From Ricinus communis (lineage: Eukaryota; Streptophyta; Magnoliopsida; Malpighiales; Euphorbiaceae): DNA of 64,000 bases. Location: the NCBI RefSeq assembly GCF_019578655.1, contig NC_063263.1, positions 17,793,001-17,857,000 on the forward strand. The letters are read 5' to 3'. The position numbers and the translations under genes are program-made. Each line of letters begins with the position of its first letter. The first letter of the stretch is position 1. Positions 25,206 through 36,191 of the stretch are shown one piece after another. The notes below the pieces were generated by a model. The model was not told the DNA's origin. It saw only the letters and a list, made by a program, of their open reading frames with translations, and did not search any database.

Positions 25206-26010
25206 GTGCTTTTAAATTTATTAAATATGTCAAATAGAATTTTTTAGCTAAAAGTAATAAAAAGATTAAAGTTATGATCTTGTCACATTTTTAATTTTAA
25301 TTATGATTAAAGTTTGTATGTTGATATGTTTCAATGCTCAATCTAAATATGTGGAACTGTTACCTGCCTAACTTTCTTTTTAGTGTTTTCTGTTTGATTT
25401 GCAATAAAATATATAATTATTTATCCACTCAAAATATAATATTGACTACAGTTATACATGCTATATATTATAAAAAAATAAGTATTATAAATTTCAATTT
25501 ACCATATATAAATATATAATAATTATTTATTAATTGGAGTTATTAATTAATTTGTTCAACTAATATTGTAATTATATAATTATTATTTGTTATTACTTTT
25601 TAGCATCTATAGTTAACTAAATCAATTAGCTATATTATATTTATCGTCGCTAAAACATTATAGCTAACTAATTATTCCCACAAATTTGATATATTTGTAA
25701 TATATTATTAATTTTGTGGCCGAACAGTTTATTAAAATTATATATAGTTATAAAGAGTTGGTTTTCATAGCTAATGTAATGATTAGTTTTACTTTTGCAT
25801 TATATGACCAAAAGAAACTCGAATTTTACATGGCAATTGTTGTTTCTCACTTTTTTTTTTTTCTTTCTTTGATATGGTCAATGTAAATCAAGAAGAAAAA
25901 TGAACAATTTTGAAGATTTTAGTTCCAATTCAATTTAATGCCTTTTTTCTTCTTTGTTAATAACATTTGCAACATTTCTTTCAAAGATAACTCTGGACCA
26001 AAGATTTTGA
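25203..26010. other. AT-rich intergenic region
   Basis: Low-complexity AT-rich DNA with no recognised gene. The frame at 25334-25519 is low complexity. Confidence 0.5.
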
Positions 26011-26016
26011 ATTGCC

Positions 26017-26475
26017 CTATGCGTTGCGTCTCCAAGAACCAAGCTTTCCAAAGTTAAAAAGGCAAAACTGACCAAAATACACTTTTGAGTGAGAGTGAAT
26101 GATTTGATTTTGATGATCTCTAACTAGGAAACCAATTCCTTCAAAGGAAAGAGAAGAGTTTGTGGCTGCATCGAAATTTATTTTGATCCAACAAGGAGGA
26201 ACAAAGGGAGGTACCTCAGGGCTTCTCGTTGTCCGGTGTACGTAAGTCAAGGGCAACTCGGAAACAGCCTTTTCAAACTCCATAGTTATGCTTGTGCTAT
26301 GATTTCAGACTCCGTCCAAAATTTAGTGTTGAAAATGCTATCATTCCTAGTTGTGCAAGGGCGCCAGAGCAAAATCACCAGGGAAAGGATCAAATGATTG
26401 CAATTATCGCTGTTTTGGAGGTCACCTAGCACTTTACTCCAAATTTGAGAGAAAGTCATCCCTAAAAAAGAAGAT
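26017..26475 (-). pseudogene. LINE (non-LTR retrotransposon) RNase H fragment
   Basis: On the minus strand a frame reads P-P-C-W-I-K-I-N-F-D-A-A-T-N followed by G-I-G-F-L-V-R-D-H-Q-N-Q-I-I. This is the start of the RNase H-like domain found at the end of many plant LINE polyproteins (W-x-K-x-N-x-D-x-A then G-x-G-x-V-x-R-D). Just upstream (to about 26470) a second frame reads L-V-I-L-L-W-R-P-C-T-T-R-N-D-S-I-F, matching the short Trp/Arg/Asn motif that precedes that domain. The rest of the LINE is missing. Confidence 0.7.
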
Positions 26476-26479
26476 TGAG

Positions 26480-27750
26480 TGCATTTGTGGGATAGTTAAT
26501 TAGCTAAATTACTGGATTCCCAAATTAGGTTGTCAGAACTAATACAGGAAAATTAACCTATAATATTTTGTTGGGTTGATACATTGTAGTGAGTGGAAGA
26601 TCAGGCTTGGCTTGGAGAAGCTTCCATGACTATTCAAACATAGTCAAGGATTTGTTGTTAGTTGGTGAACAACATTTCTCATTTTGTCATCAATGGCATT
26701 GCTGCTTTTAGCTAAACGCATGCTTTCCCAATATATTTAAGAAAAATTCTTATTTAGTCTAGATGCATAGCTCCATTTATACGGCAAACTGATAGACAAT
26801 TTGTACATTTTAATTAATTTTAAATAATTAAATATACTATCAATTACCTAATGCAAAATATAAATATATATCACTCTGCTATTTGTCGCGGCAATACACT
26901 TGGTGTAAGTAAGAACTAGCTATGGTTTATGAAATTTGTACAAAGCAGGGCACTACTTGGGTCCTCTTTCCTATGCTTCAGTTTTTTTTCATGTATGTGT
27001 TGCGTTTCTTGGCCAGTTTTCTTGCTTGAACTATTCCAGAGTTGCATTCCTGTCCTGCTATATATATGAGGGTCAGCTCTTTCTACCTCTCTGCAAAATT
27101 ACAAAACATACATTTAGCTCGACTATATCTCCCAGGTCATTTGCCAATTATATTTGGTATCAAATTATCAATGGCAGAATGGATGTTTATGACAATGGTT
27201 TATCGATTTTTGTTGTTTGAGCTCGACTTTTACATGCAAATTTCCTGATATGCAACAGTAGTTAGTTTTTCTTTCCTAAGCTCTCAAATCAGAAATACAG
27301 TTACTTTATGATCATTAGAATCTTTTGTTTGTTGGGTTGCCTTTGAAGCAGCATGCCTACACAGTAGAAGGCGCTAACTTTTACAGAAGGTTCAGGGCTG
27401 ATAATCTCACTTTATCATTCAGCCAGCACCCAAGCACATCATGCCCTTACCCTTTTCTTAACCAAGTTACCTTACTAAAACATATGGGTTTCAGGGAAAT
27501 TTATTTGTGATGAACATGTATACAGTACCCCTCGTGTACCCATCCTTTTCTAATATATTACACATGGTTTTGCTTATCTGACTGTTTCTGTTTCTTTGGT
27601 ACTTCCACTCTTTTTATATCCTGGTAGAACAAAGGAAGACCTCTTGCACATACAAAATAAATTAAATTTCAAATGTGGAGTGTTCTTAATTTTACCGGGA
27701 ACCAAACCAAACTGATTTTTCAGATTGATATGTTTGTTTTATCAGAAAAG
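26480..27750. repeat. Segmental duplication block B
   Basis: Diverged, colinear copy of 21060-21770 and 23340-23520. Shared landmarks are TTCCCAAATTAGG (26519), CTTCCATGAC (26620), GGATTTGTTGTTA (26647), TTTCTTGGCCAGTTTTCTTGCTTGAA (27005), TTTTTGTTGTTTGAGCTCGAC (27206) and TTTGTTTCTTTGGTACTT-like wording near 27590. Open frames inside (26936-27510) are not conserved in block A and are not credible genes. Confidence 0.7.
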
Positions 27751-27934
27751 AAGGACAAACTTTACTGTCATTGCATAGAACTATAACCATAAATAAGAAA
27801 CAGATTGTTTCACATTTATCCAATATGGAAAACGTAGATCATATATCAGAACACAGATACTACTGATACAATAATAACTCATAGACACTTGTTTCTAACC
27901 TTTTTTACAAGCAGAGATACAGAGCTCCTTCTTG

Positions 27935-28800
27935 TCATCTCCTGTGTGCATAACACACACGAATATTTCTACCATCCAGCAACTGAAAATGTATCAAACA
28001 AACAAAATATTAGTAACCCATGCCATGTTCATAAAAATTATATATATAAGAGAACAAGATTCTATGGAGATGATATCAAAATTATTTTACCTGACCATTC
28101 ATTTCTTTCAAAGCCTTGGAGGCTGCAGATTCAGAAGTGAACTTCACAAATCCATACCCTTCTGACTTGCCATTCACATGATCACATATAACTTTAACTG
28201 CTAAAACAAAGTTGCGTTTGGAACGTCTAATAGGAATGTAAGAATTCAATTCAGTTCTATCGATGTTCGGAAAGCTCATCAGAATTCAATTCTTTCAGCT
28301 AACTAAGCCTAATCCTAAGTTAATTAGAATCCGCTTATATTAATAGGATCCACATTATGAGACGTGACAGTTTTATAGTAGCTGTCACCCACTCCAGTCT
28401 TCCTCCTTTATCCGGGTTTGAAACAGGCTACGCATGGTGGCCAGAATTAATTCTACTCTTTCAACTTAAAAATAATTAAGCATGATTTGCAAGAACTCAA
28501 TCGAATAACACACAATAGCAGGGGACAAATCCTTGAAAAGAATAATAAAAAGAAGAGCCTTTTACCTTCAATTAATTCTCCATGTTGTCGAAAAGCATCT
28601 CTCAAAATGGTTTCGTTAGTATCATAAGAAAGTCCTGCGATTACGATTCAAAGCAAGTTAGTATAAAAAATGGGAAGAAATTTGAACAAATCAATCGAAA
28701 GAAAGTGACCTCCAACAAACAATTTGGTGAAGAATTGGCGAGGTAATAACCATCTAGCTGTAGTGGAGAGACTAACACCACAATGATGCCAATACTGCAT
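27935..28800 (-). CDS. Single-RRM RNA-binding protein with organelle-type leader (RRM-B, 104 aa, four exons)
   Basis: Exons on the minus strand are 28800-28710, 28634-28566, 28197-28091 and 27982-27935 (315 nt), all with GT..AG introns. The N-terminus (MQYWHHCGVSLSTTARWLLP) is Ser/Thr/Arg-containing and free of acidic residues, as in mitochondrial or plastid targeting leaders. The RRM follows: RNP2 L-F-V-G-G-L (27-32), RNP1 E-G-Y-G-F-V-K-F (66-73). The protein stops just after beta-4 (I-R-V-C-Y-A-H-R-R), with no glycine-rich tail. Known relatives act in organelle RNA editing or stability; that role here is inference. Exons 2 and 3 have the same lengths (69, 107) and phases as RRM-A. Confidence 0.85.
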
Positions 28801-28859
28801 TAGATCTTAGCAGAGATTTGAGAAACAGCACCTGAAATGTGCGAGGTTGACGAATATAG

Positions 28860-29850
28860 GTAGTTTGAAAACGTTGGCGTTTCAGTTCGTTTATATTTTG
28901 GTTTAAATTTGCCATTTCTTGTCAGTTGGTATTCTGTATTATTTTATTTTGTCTATTTTAAAATTGCTATTAGAGAAAAATAATGCATGATAGCATGAGG
29001 ATTTTTCGAAATTTCCAGAACTTAAATTGTTAGATTTATTTTGAAGTTCCTATGGTGTGCTTTCATATTTTCTTTATCAAAAATTATGAAACAAAAAATC
29101 ATAAAGAATAAATCCCTTTTTTACTTGGAAAGTTTTGAGTATAAAATCTTATATTATATGAGGAGTTATTATATTATAAATAATTATTTTTTTATTGTAT
29201 AGTTAATAACCAACTAAAAGATAATTTTTAAAAAAAAAAATTAAATAGATATTGATTTGAAAGATATCAAACTCTTGCTGAAAGTGAAACTATTGAATTT
29301 GGGCCTGAGGATAGAGAACAAAAAAAAAGTTAAAGGACATATTATTTTAAATCATACTTACAAAAATGTCTTAATTTTTAATTTATTATATTTTTACTAT
29401 GTTTTTATTTTTTATGATTTTTTAAAAAATAATCAAATTCAAACTTATCTTTTATTGTTGAACGAATGAATTCTATAAATCATATATTGTATATTATTCA
29501 ATCTCTAAAGAAGAGGAAATATATCAAGAAATCATTAGCTAAATTAAGAAACAATTCTATTCTATAATTAACCTATAATCAAGGCCGATAATCAAGAGAT
29601 TTATTCTATAATCAAGGAGCTAATTCCGACATTTCTCTAAGGTTGAAATTTATGGCACAAGAGTTTTTGGGGCGAGAATTTCAAATTCATTGGAATTAAA
29701 ATTGGAGAACACCAGCAAGAAGCTCACCGTTGGCGTGAATCGAGTTTTGGAAGTCTCGGCCCTGGCAAGGGGCATTGCCATGTCAAATGGCCACTTCACC
29801 GCCTGAAACTTTCCAGGCCAGGCTTATCGAAGGCAAGGAGTCGCCTTGTG
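28860..29850. other. Intergenic between RRM-B and copia element
   Basis: AT-rich to about 29580. A less AT-rich patch at 29640-29860 may belong to the copia element or an older insertion. No gene recognised. Confidence 0.4.
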
Positions 29851-29860
29851 GTAGTAGCTT

Positions 29861-30142
29861 TGTTAAAGATATGCATCAGTAGTTGAGTTCAAATACAAAC
29901 ACATGCTACTTTGACTAAGTTTAGTATTTTATTATTCTGTTTTTATTTTTCTGTTATAAATCTACAATTTCAGTAATTTAGGAAATTCAATAATATTCAG
30001 CAAATTTTTTGTTTATTATGTTACTAGACAATGTGTATAAATAGTTCCATCCATCAATAAAATTAAGTTAAGCTTTCATAGTTATTTTCTTTATGATTTT
30101 TATACTTTTTATATTTGCAGAAATAATTATATTTGTCCAACA
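29861..30142 (+). repeat. Candidate 5' LTR of the copia element
   Basis: Begins TGTTAAAGATATG and ends GTCCAACA, giving the expected TG..CA borders immediately before the primer-binding site. A TATA-like GTATAAATAG lies at about 30034-30043, consistent with an LTR promoter. With no second LTR for comparison, the left border is a guess. Confidence 0.45.
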
Positions 30143-30145
30143 AAC

Positions 30146-30157
30146 TGGTATCAGAGC
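30146..30157 (+). other. Primer-binding site (initiator tRNA-Met type)
   Basis: TGGTATCAGAGC, the standard copia primer-binding site complementary to the 3' end of initiator tRNA-Met, three bases after the inferred LTR end. Confidence 0.85.
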
Positions 30158-30244
30158 TTCAAAATTTTCTTAAGGGACCGAGTGTTGTTTGAGTGTACAC
30201 CATACAAACCAATTGTTTTGCTTTCTTCAATTAGTTACAAAACA

Positions 30245-31135
30245 ATGACCTCAGAAACACCTTTCACCGCTATTGCTCCACGTGTGTTAATGGAGAAAAT
30301 TATCATGGTTGGGCTGTTAAAATGGAAGGATATTTAATGCAAACGATCTCTAGGAAGCAGTAGAAGAGGATTATGAGATTCTCCCTTACCTAACAACCCA
30401 ACACTTGCACAATTAAAAAATCACAAAGAAAAGAGGCAAAGAAAGTCAAAGGCAAAGTCATATTTATTTTCTGTTATCACATCAACAATCTTCAACAGAA
30501 TAATAACCATGAAATCAACTAAAGAAATTTGGAATTTTCTCAAGGATGAGTACGAAGGTGATGAGAGATTCAAAGGTATGCAAGTGTTAAATTTGATAAG
30601 GGAATTTGAAAAGCAAAAGATGAAGAAGTCAGAAATAATCAAAGAATATTCTAACAAACTTCTAAGCATTGTTAATAAGGTAAAATTGCTAGTACTGACT
30701 TTTCTGATAATATGATTGTGTAAAAAATCCTTGTTACAGTACCTGAATGGTTTGACGCAACAATTTCTTCATTGGAAAATACTAAGGACTTGTCAAGGAT
30801 CACCTTGGCAGAGTTGTTAAATGCTTTGCAGGCATAAGAGCAAAGAAAAATGATGAGGTAGGAAGGTTTTGAGGAAGAAGCGTTGCAAGCTAAGTTGCAA
30901 ATTAACTAAGCAGAGAAAGGCAAGAAGAAAAAATAAAAAAAGAAGAACTTCAATACACAAGAATCAGCTAACTGGCAATAATAATGGGCAAAAGAATAAA
31001 GAATTTCCTTCTTGTAAGCATTGCGGCAGAAATGGTCATCCTCCTTTCAAGTGCTCGAAAAGACCTGACGTCAAGTGTGATAAGTGCAACAATCTAAGGC
31101 ATCATGAGAGAATTTGCAGAAGTAATTTTTAGCAA
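30245..31135 (+). pseudogene. copia gag remnant
   Basis: Starts with an ATG reading M-T-S-E-T-P-F. After several frame breaks it continues as K-S-T-K-E-I-W-N-F-L-K-D-E-Y-E-G-D-E-R-F and I-R-E-F-E-K-Q-K-M (30509-30715), the conserved gag core of plant copia elements. A CX2CX4HX4C zinc knuckle (C-K-H-C-G-R-N-G-H-P-P-F-K-C) lies at 31013-31054, followed by a second C-D-K-C cluster. Stops at 30713 and elsewhere prevent a full product. Confidence 0.8.
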
Positions 31136-33541
31136 AAGAATGAGGCTCAAGTTGCAGATCAACAAGAAAGAGAGCAGTTGTTTATAGCAACATGTTTTAC
31201 AAGCAGTACCTTAAGTGAATGTTGGCTAGTGGATAGTGGTTGTACCAATCACATGACTAATGATCCAAAGATTTTCAGAGAACTGGACAGATCACGAGAA
31301 TCGAAAGTTAGAATTTGAAATGGAGATCTCATCACTGTCAAAAGAAAAGGAACTATAACCATTGAAAGCTGCATAGGTATAAAACTAATTTTTGATATTT
31401 TGTATGTACCTGAAATTGACCAAAACTTGCTAAGTGTAGGTCAATTAATTGAGAAGGGTTTTAAAGTTATTTTGAAAATAAGTAATGTTCGATCAAGGAT
31501 GCTAATGACAAGGAAGTATTTCGAATCAAAATAAAAAGCAAAAGCTTTTCACTTGATCCAATAAAGAAGGAGCAAGTAGCTTATCCAATTATTGTAACTA
31601 ACATATAAACTTGGCACAAAAGGCTAGGCCATTTTCATCATGCCATAGTGCTAAATATGCAAACGAAGGAGTTGGTTTATGAATATGCAAATGAAAGAAT
31701 TGGTTTATGGCTTACTTCATTTGTAGTCTGAATTACCAAGTTGTAGAGCTTGTCAATTTGGTAAGCAAGCAAAAACTTCCCTTCAAACAAACTGCTTGGA
31801 GAGCAACTAAGAGACTATAATTGATTCACACAAACTTAGTTGGACCTCAAAGGACTCCTTCACTAAAAGAGAGTAAATATTACTTTATTTTTATAGATGA
31901 TTTCACTAAAATTTGCTAGATTTATTTCCTCAAGTTCAAGTCTGAAGTTGTAGGTGTGTTTTGGAGATTTAAAAAATGGATTGAGAACCAAAGTGGATGT
32001 AGTATTTAAATTCTAAGGTCTGATAATGGCAAAGAGTACACCTCAAAATAATTCAATCCGTTTTGTGCTAAGGCGGGCATCAAGCATCAACTTATAACTC
32101 CATATACCCCTCAACATGATGCAGTCACTAAAAGAAAGAATAGGATGATAGTTAAAATGGTTACATATATGCTTCATGAGAAAGAGTTGCCTAAGGAATA
32201 TTGAGCAGAAGCTATAAATATTGCAGTCTTTTTGCTAAACAGACTTCCTACCAAAGTAGTAGATGGGAAGACTCCTTTTGAGGCATGGTATGGTTAGAAA
32301 CCCTCGTAAAAAAAGTTTAAACTATTTGATGCTTGTGTTATACTTATGTGCTGCAGATTAAAAGATATAAGTTAGATAAGAAACCTGAACCTGTCATCTT
32401 TGTGGGATATAGCTCAACATCTAAGGCTTATAGAGTTTTTCAACCTTATACAAGGAAAATTCTAACAGGCAGGGTTGTGCACTTATGGAAAATGAACAAT
32501 GGTGTTGGAATAATGTAGAAAAGAAGCAAATTGTTGATCCTTTACAAAATGAAGACAAGTTAGTCAATGAGTTTGCTGTAAGAGGCACTAGATTGCTCTT
32601 TGATATTTATGAAAAATGCAATGTTGCAATTTTTGAGCCTACAGAATATGAGGAAGCAATAAAAGGTCCAAAATGGATAGCAACAATGCATGAAGAGCTG
32701 ATATGATTGAAAAAAAAAATCATACTTGGACATTAGTTGAAAGACGTGAGTATAGGAAGATCATTGGAGTCAAATGGATGTTCAAAACAAAATTAAATGT
32801 TGATGGTTCAATTAACAAGCACAAAGCTAGGCTTGTAGTTAAGGGTTTTGCTCAAGTCTTTGATATTGATTTTTTAGAGACATTTGCTCATGTTGCACGA
32901 CTTGATACCATAAGGATGTTGTTAGTGTTGGTTGCTCAAAATGGACGAAAGGTATTTCAGCTTGATGTTAAATCCGCTTTTCTTAATGGTCATTTACAGG
33001 AGGAGATTTATGTAGAGCAGCCTGAAGGTTTTACGGTGAAAGGGCATGAAGACAAAGTATATCTACTGAAAAAAGATCTATATGGTTTGAAGCAAGCGCT
33101 AAGGTCCTGGTACAGCAGGATTGATGAGCACTTATTGAGTTTAGGCTTTATTAAAAACCAAAGTGAATTCACACTCTATGTGAGGTATTATAAAATTGAT
33201 ACTGTAATTGTCTCACTTTATGTGGATGATCTTTTAGTAATAGGAAGTGATGCAATACTCATTGAGCAATTTTAAAAAGGAGATGATGAAGGTGTTTAAA
33301 ATGATTGATCTAGGTGAAATGGGATGCTTTCTTGGTATGGAGATTAGGCAAGATCAGCAGGGTGTGTTTATATGTCAAAAAAAATATGCTAAGAAATTAT
33401 GCATAAGTTCTAAGTGGAGGATTGCAAGCTAATGAGCACTCCTACAAACCAAAAGGAGAAGCTCATCAAAAAGGATGGGGCTGAGAAAGTCAATAAGGTT
33501 ATTTACAGGAGCCTCATTGGATGTTTGATGTACCTCACGTC
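31136..33541 (+). pseudogene. copia pol remnant: protease, integrase, reverse transcriptase
   Basis: The protease motif L-V-D-S-G-C-T-N-H-M lies near 31226. A pre-integrase H-K-R-L-G-H-F-H-H follows near 31617. Integrase scraps run to about 32300. The reverse transcriptase is best kept at 32703-33275 (W-M-F-K-T-K-L, K-A-R-L-V-V-K-G-F, F-Q-L-D-V-K-S-A-F-L-N-G), with the catalytic Y-V-D-D at 33219-33230. Frameshifts separate at least four frames. The sequence stops at Y-L-T-S where the hAT element begins. Confidence 0.85.
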
Positions 33542-34971
33542 TAGGGCTGAGCACGGATCGGTCCAATTTGGTTATCTATAAATCACCAATACCATACTAA
33601 ATCTCGGTTCTTTTAAAATTGAAGGTACCAGTACCATAAAAGGATCCGTACCGTATTGTACCAATTTTTACGGTCAAATACAATTCGGTTCGGTGCTATT
33701 TTCGGTTCTAAAAAATTTTAAAAAATACAACTTAAATCTCATCTTTAATCAAATACATTTAGAGAAAATATGATTACCAATCTAAAGAAAGTAGCATGAA
33801 AATCTGAATTAAAATTGCAATCACATTCTTAATAACCTGTTTTACGATTCAGTTACTTGCAAGTATAACAATTCATTCAATGTTCAAATACAAACCATTA
33901 AAATATATGTTACTACTAGTATAAAAATATTTTACAAATGGCAATCATTAAAATAGAATATTTTTTACAGTTGCAGCCAACAATCTACCCATCAAAAATA
34001 AAAATAAAAAAGAAAAGAAAAATATCCCGGACTGAACAACGACGGCACGGTTATGGGAAGAGAGAGTGCTAAAGAGGAAGACGTCTACGTGAGCCAATTC
34101 TTGCTTCTGCATTTTTGTGAGCCAATTATGCGTGGCGCTAAAAAGGAAGACGTCTAAGCGAGCCAATTTCTTTCTTCTTCCTTTTGAATTTCTGTCTAGA
34201 AATTTGCCTTAGGGATTTTTTCTTTCTGAATTGAAAATCGAGAGGTGCGGTGGTATGTTCTAAAGAGGAAGACGTCTACGCAAGCGAATTTCTTCTTTCT
34301 TCCTTTTGATTTTCTATTCAAAAATTTACCTTAAGGATTTTGTCTTTATGAATTGCAAAATAAAAGGTGTGATGGTGTATTCTAAAGAGGAAGACGGTGT
34401 GTTCAAATTGTTAGGTGTATGCTTGTAGTATGTGGTAAAAAAAGGTATTAGGATTAAGTTAATAGATAGTAAATTATAAATTTAGTGTTAGAGTATGTAA
34501 ATTAGTATCACTATACTATATGATATATTAATATATAATTTATATTTTTTTATAGCGCATAAAGTACATTATAATATTATAATTATTTTAAATATGTAGT
34601 ATTTTTTATTTCGATAATAATTGTTTGAATTATATAAAATGATAAATATAAAATAATTTTTTATATAGTATAATGTATTTTATAATATTATAGTTATTTT
34701 TAATAGGTATTATTTATATAATATAAATAATTATTAATAAATATATGTAAAAAATTTGGTTCTACGGTTTAGTCCGGATCAGTACAAGACGGATCGGTTC
34801 TGCTACGGTTATGGTACGATTTGTACTAAAGAACCAATACCATACCGTAATAGAAAAAAAAATCGGATCAGTTCAATTCGGTTATAAAAAATTTCGGTTA
34901 TTTCGGTTCTGATATTTTTCGATACGGTTATTCGGTTCGGGCGGAAATCACCGAGATCCATGGTCACCTGA
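33542..34971 (+). mobile_element. hAT-type non-autonomous element (copy 3, full length) inserted in copia
   Basis: 1430 bp. The left terminus TAGGGCTGAGCACGGATC is the near inverted complement of the right terminus (GATCCATGGTCACCTGA here; GATCCATGCTCAGTCCTA in copy 1). Subterminal regions are rich in CGGTTCGG and GGTACCA words on both sides. The core carries the CTAAAGAGGAAGACGTCTA repeats shared with copy 2. It has no transposase. It splits the copia pol frame (Y-L-T-S | R-P-D-I-Q-Y), so it is younger than the copia insertion. A clean 8-bp target duplication is not evident; ACCTCACG on the left and ACCTGAACG on the right may be its remnant. Confidence 0.8.
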
Positions 34972-35592
34972 ACGATGCCGCCTGACATTCAATATGTTAC
35001 AAGTGTTTTGTCAAAATTCATGCATTATGTAAGTGAAATTCATTTCAAAACAGCCAAACGTGTTCTTAGATATGTCAAAAGGACTCTTGGTTATGGAGTT
35101 TTGTATGGCCATAATTAAAATTTTCAGTTACATGCATATTCTGACATTGATTGAGCAGGATTCATATATGACATGAAGAGTACCTCAGATTACTGTTTTA
35201 CTTTTGGCTCAGGCATATCTTCATAATGCTCTAAAAAACAGGAAATACTGGCTCAATCAACTGCTGAGGCAGAATTTAATGCTGCCATAGCAGGTATGAA
35301 TCAAGCTCTATGGCTCAGGAAGGTTTTGAAAGATTTACATATGGAATGGAAGGAGAGTACACGAGTGTTTGTTGATAATCAGGCAGCAATTTTGATCTCC
35401 AATAATCTTGTCTTTCATGGAAAAACAAAGCATTTTAATATTAAATTGTGTTTTTTAAAAGAAAATGGTGAAATACATTTACTGTATTGCCAAACTGATG
35501 ACCAAACTGTTGACCTTTTACTAAGACGCTCCGAGGAAGCAAATTTGAGATATGACCTCAGAGTAGCAAAGCATATATTAAAACTCCTTTAG
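34972..35592 (+). pseudogene. copia RNase H remnant
   Basis: Continues the copia pol after the hAT insertion: P-D-I-Q-Y-V-T-S-V-L-S-K-F, then A-K-R-V-L-R-Y-V-K-R-T-L-G-Y-G, then A-E-A-E-F-N-A-A, then the open stretch 35296-35592 (W-L-R-K-V-L, V-D-N-Q-A-A-I, H-G-K-T-K-H-F-N-I-K). These are the conserved RNase H blocks of Ty1/copia. Stops at about 35118, 35153 and 35224 break it. Confidence 0.85.
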
Positions 35593-36191
35593 TTCACAAA
35601 TATGCCCGAAAGAGCAAAAACGAATAAAAGACCAAGGATGTACCTAGAAAGACTGGAAAGTTGAGTAGAAGGAAGTGTGGAGATGATCTGCAGTTTGTGC
35701 AAGAGAAGGGTCGCAACAAGAAAGGAAATTACAAATTGAACAAGCATTTGCCACTATTAATTCTAAACAATCAATGGATACCATCAATTCATGTTCGAAT
35801 CAGCTTAACAACACAACATTACAACCAGATACAAGCATTCCAGCACCTAATATGACAACTGACCAATAAAGGCTTTTTTCATGAAATTGTAGTCCAAATT
35901 TGCAGAAGCAAAGCATTTCATAAAATAAACAATCAACTAAAATCATTCAACCACCAATCGCGAAAACAGTAAATCGCTAATCAAAGAAATTGCAAAAAAT
36001 AATGAAAAGCAAGAAACGAGTAGTTTCATCTATTAATCTAAAATGCCACATTCTAACAAGTAGTACTACATACTATTTTAAAAAAAAAAAACAGTTTAAA
36101 TTCCCCTACACATCATCAACAAAATAACATCAACCCAAAATTACATACAACAAGAGAAGCTTCTTGATCTTTCTTTGGTGAGACAAACTCT
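35593..36191. other. copia 3' remnant and H2A.W-B 3' flank
   Basis: From 35593 to about 35860 the origin is unknown, possibly the copia 3' leader without LTR. From about 35870 the sequence matches the 3' flank of H2A.W-A (23730-24038). The frame at 35661-35855 is not recognised. Confidence 0.45.

Larger units (their letters stand above)
29861..35592 (+). mobile_element. Defective Ty1/copia LTR retrotransposon, split by a hAT element
   Basis: In order: a candidate 5' LTR, a primer-binding site, gag with zinc knuckle, protease motif, integrase, reverse transcriptase and RNase H. The protease-integrase-RT-RNase H order is that of Ty1/copia. Many stops and frameshifts break the reading frame. 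A 1430-bp hAT element (33542-34971) interrupts it between the C-terminal part of RT and RNase H. No 3' LTR repeating 29861-30142 is seen before the H2A.W-B flank begins at about 35870, so the right end is lost. Both domains and order support the call; the exact left boundary is uncertain. Confidence 0.9.

Noticed and set aside
28082..28279. 65-codon minus frame starting inside intron 2 of RRM-B
   Set aside because: Exon 3 read through into intron; splicing with exons 1 and 2 gives the complete RRM.
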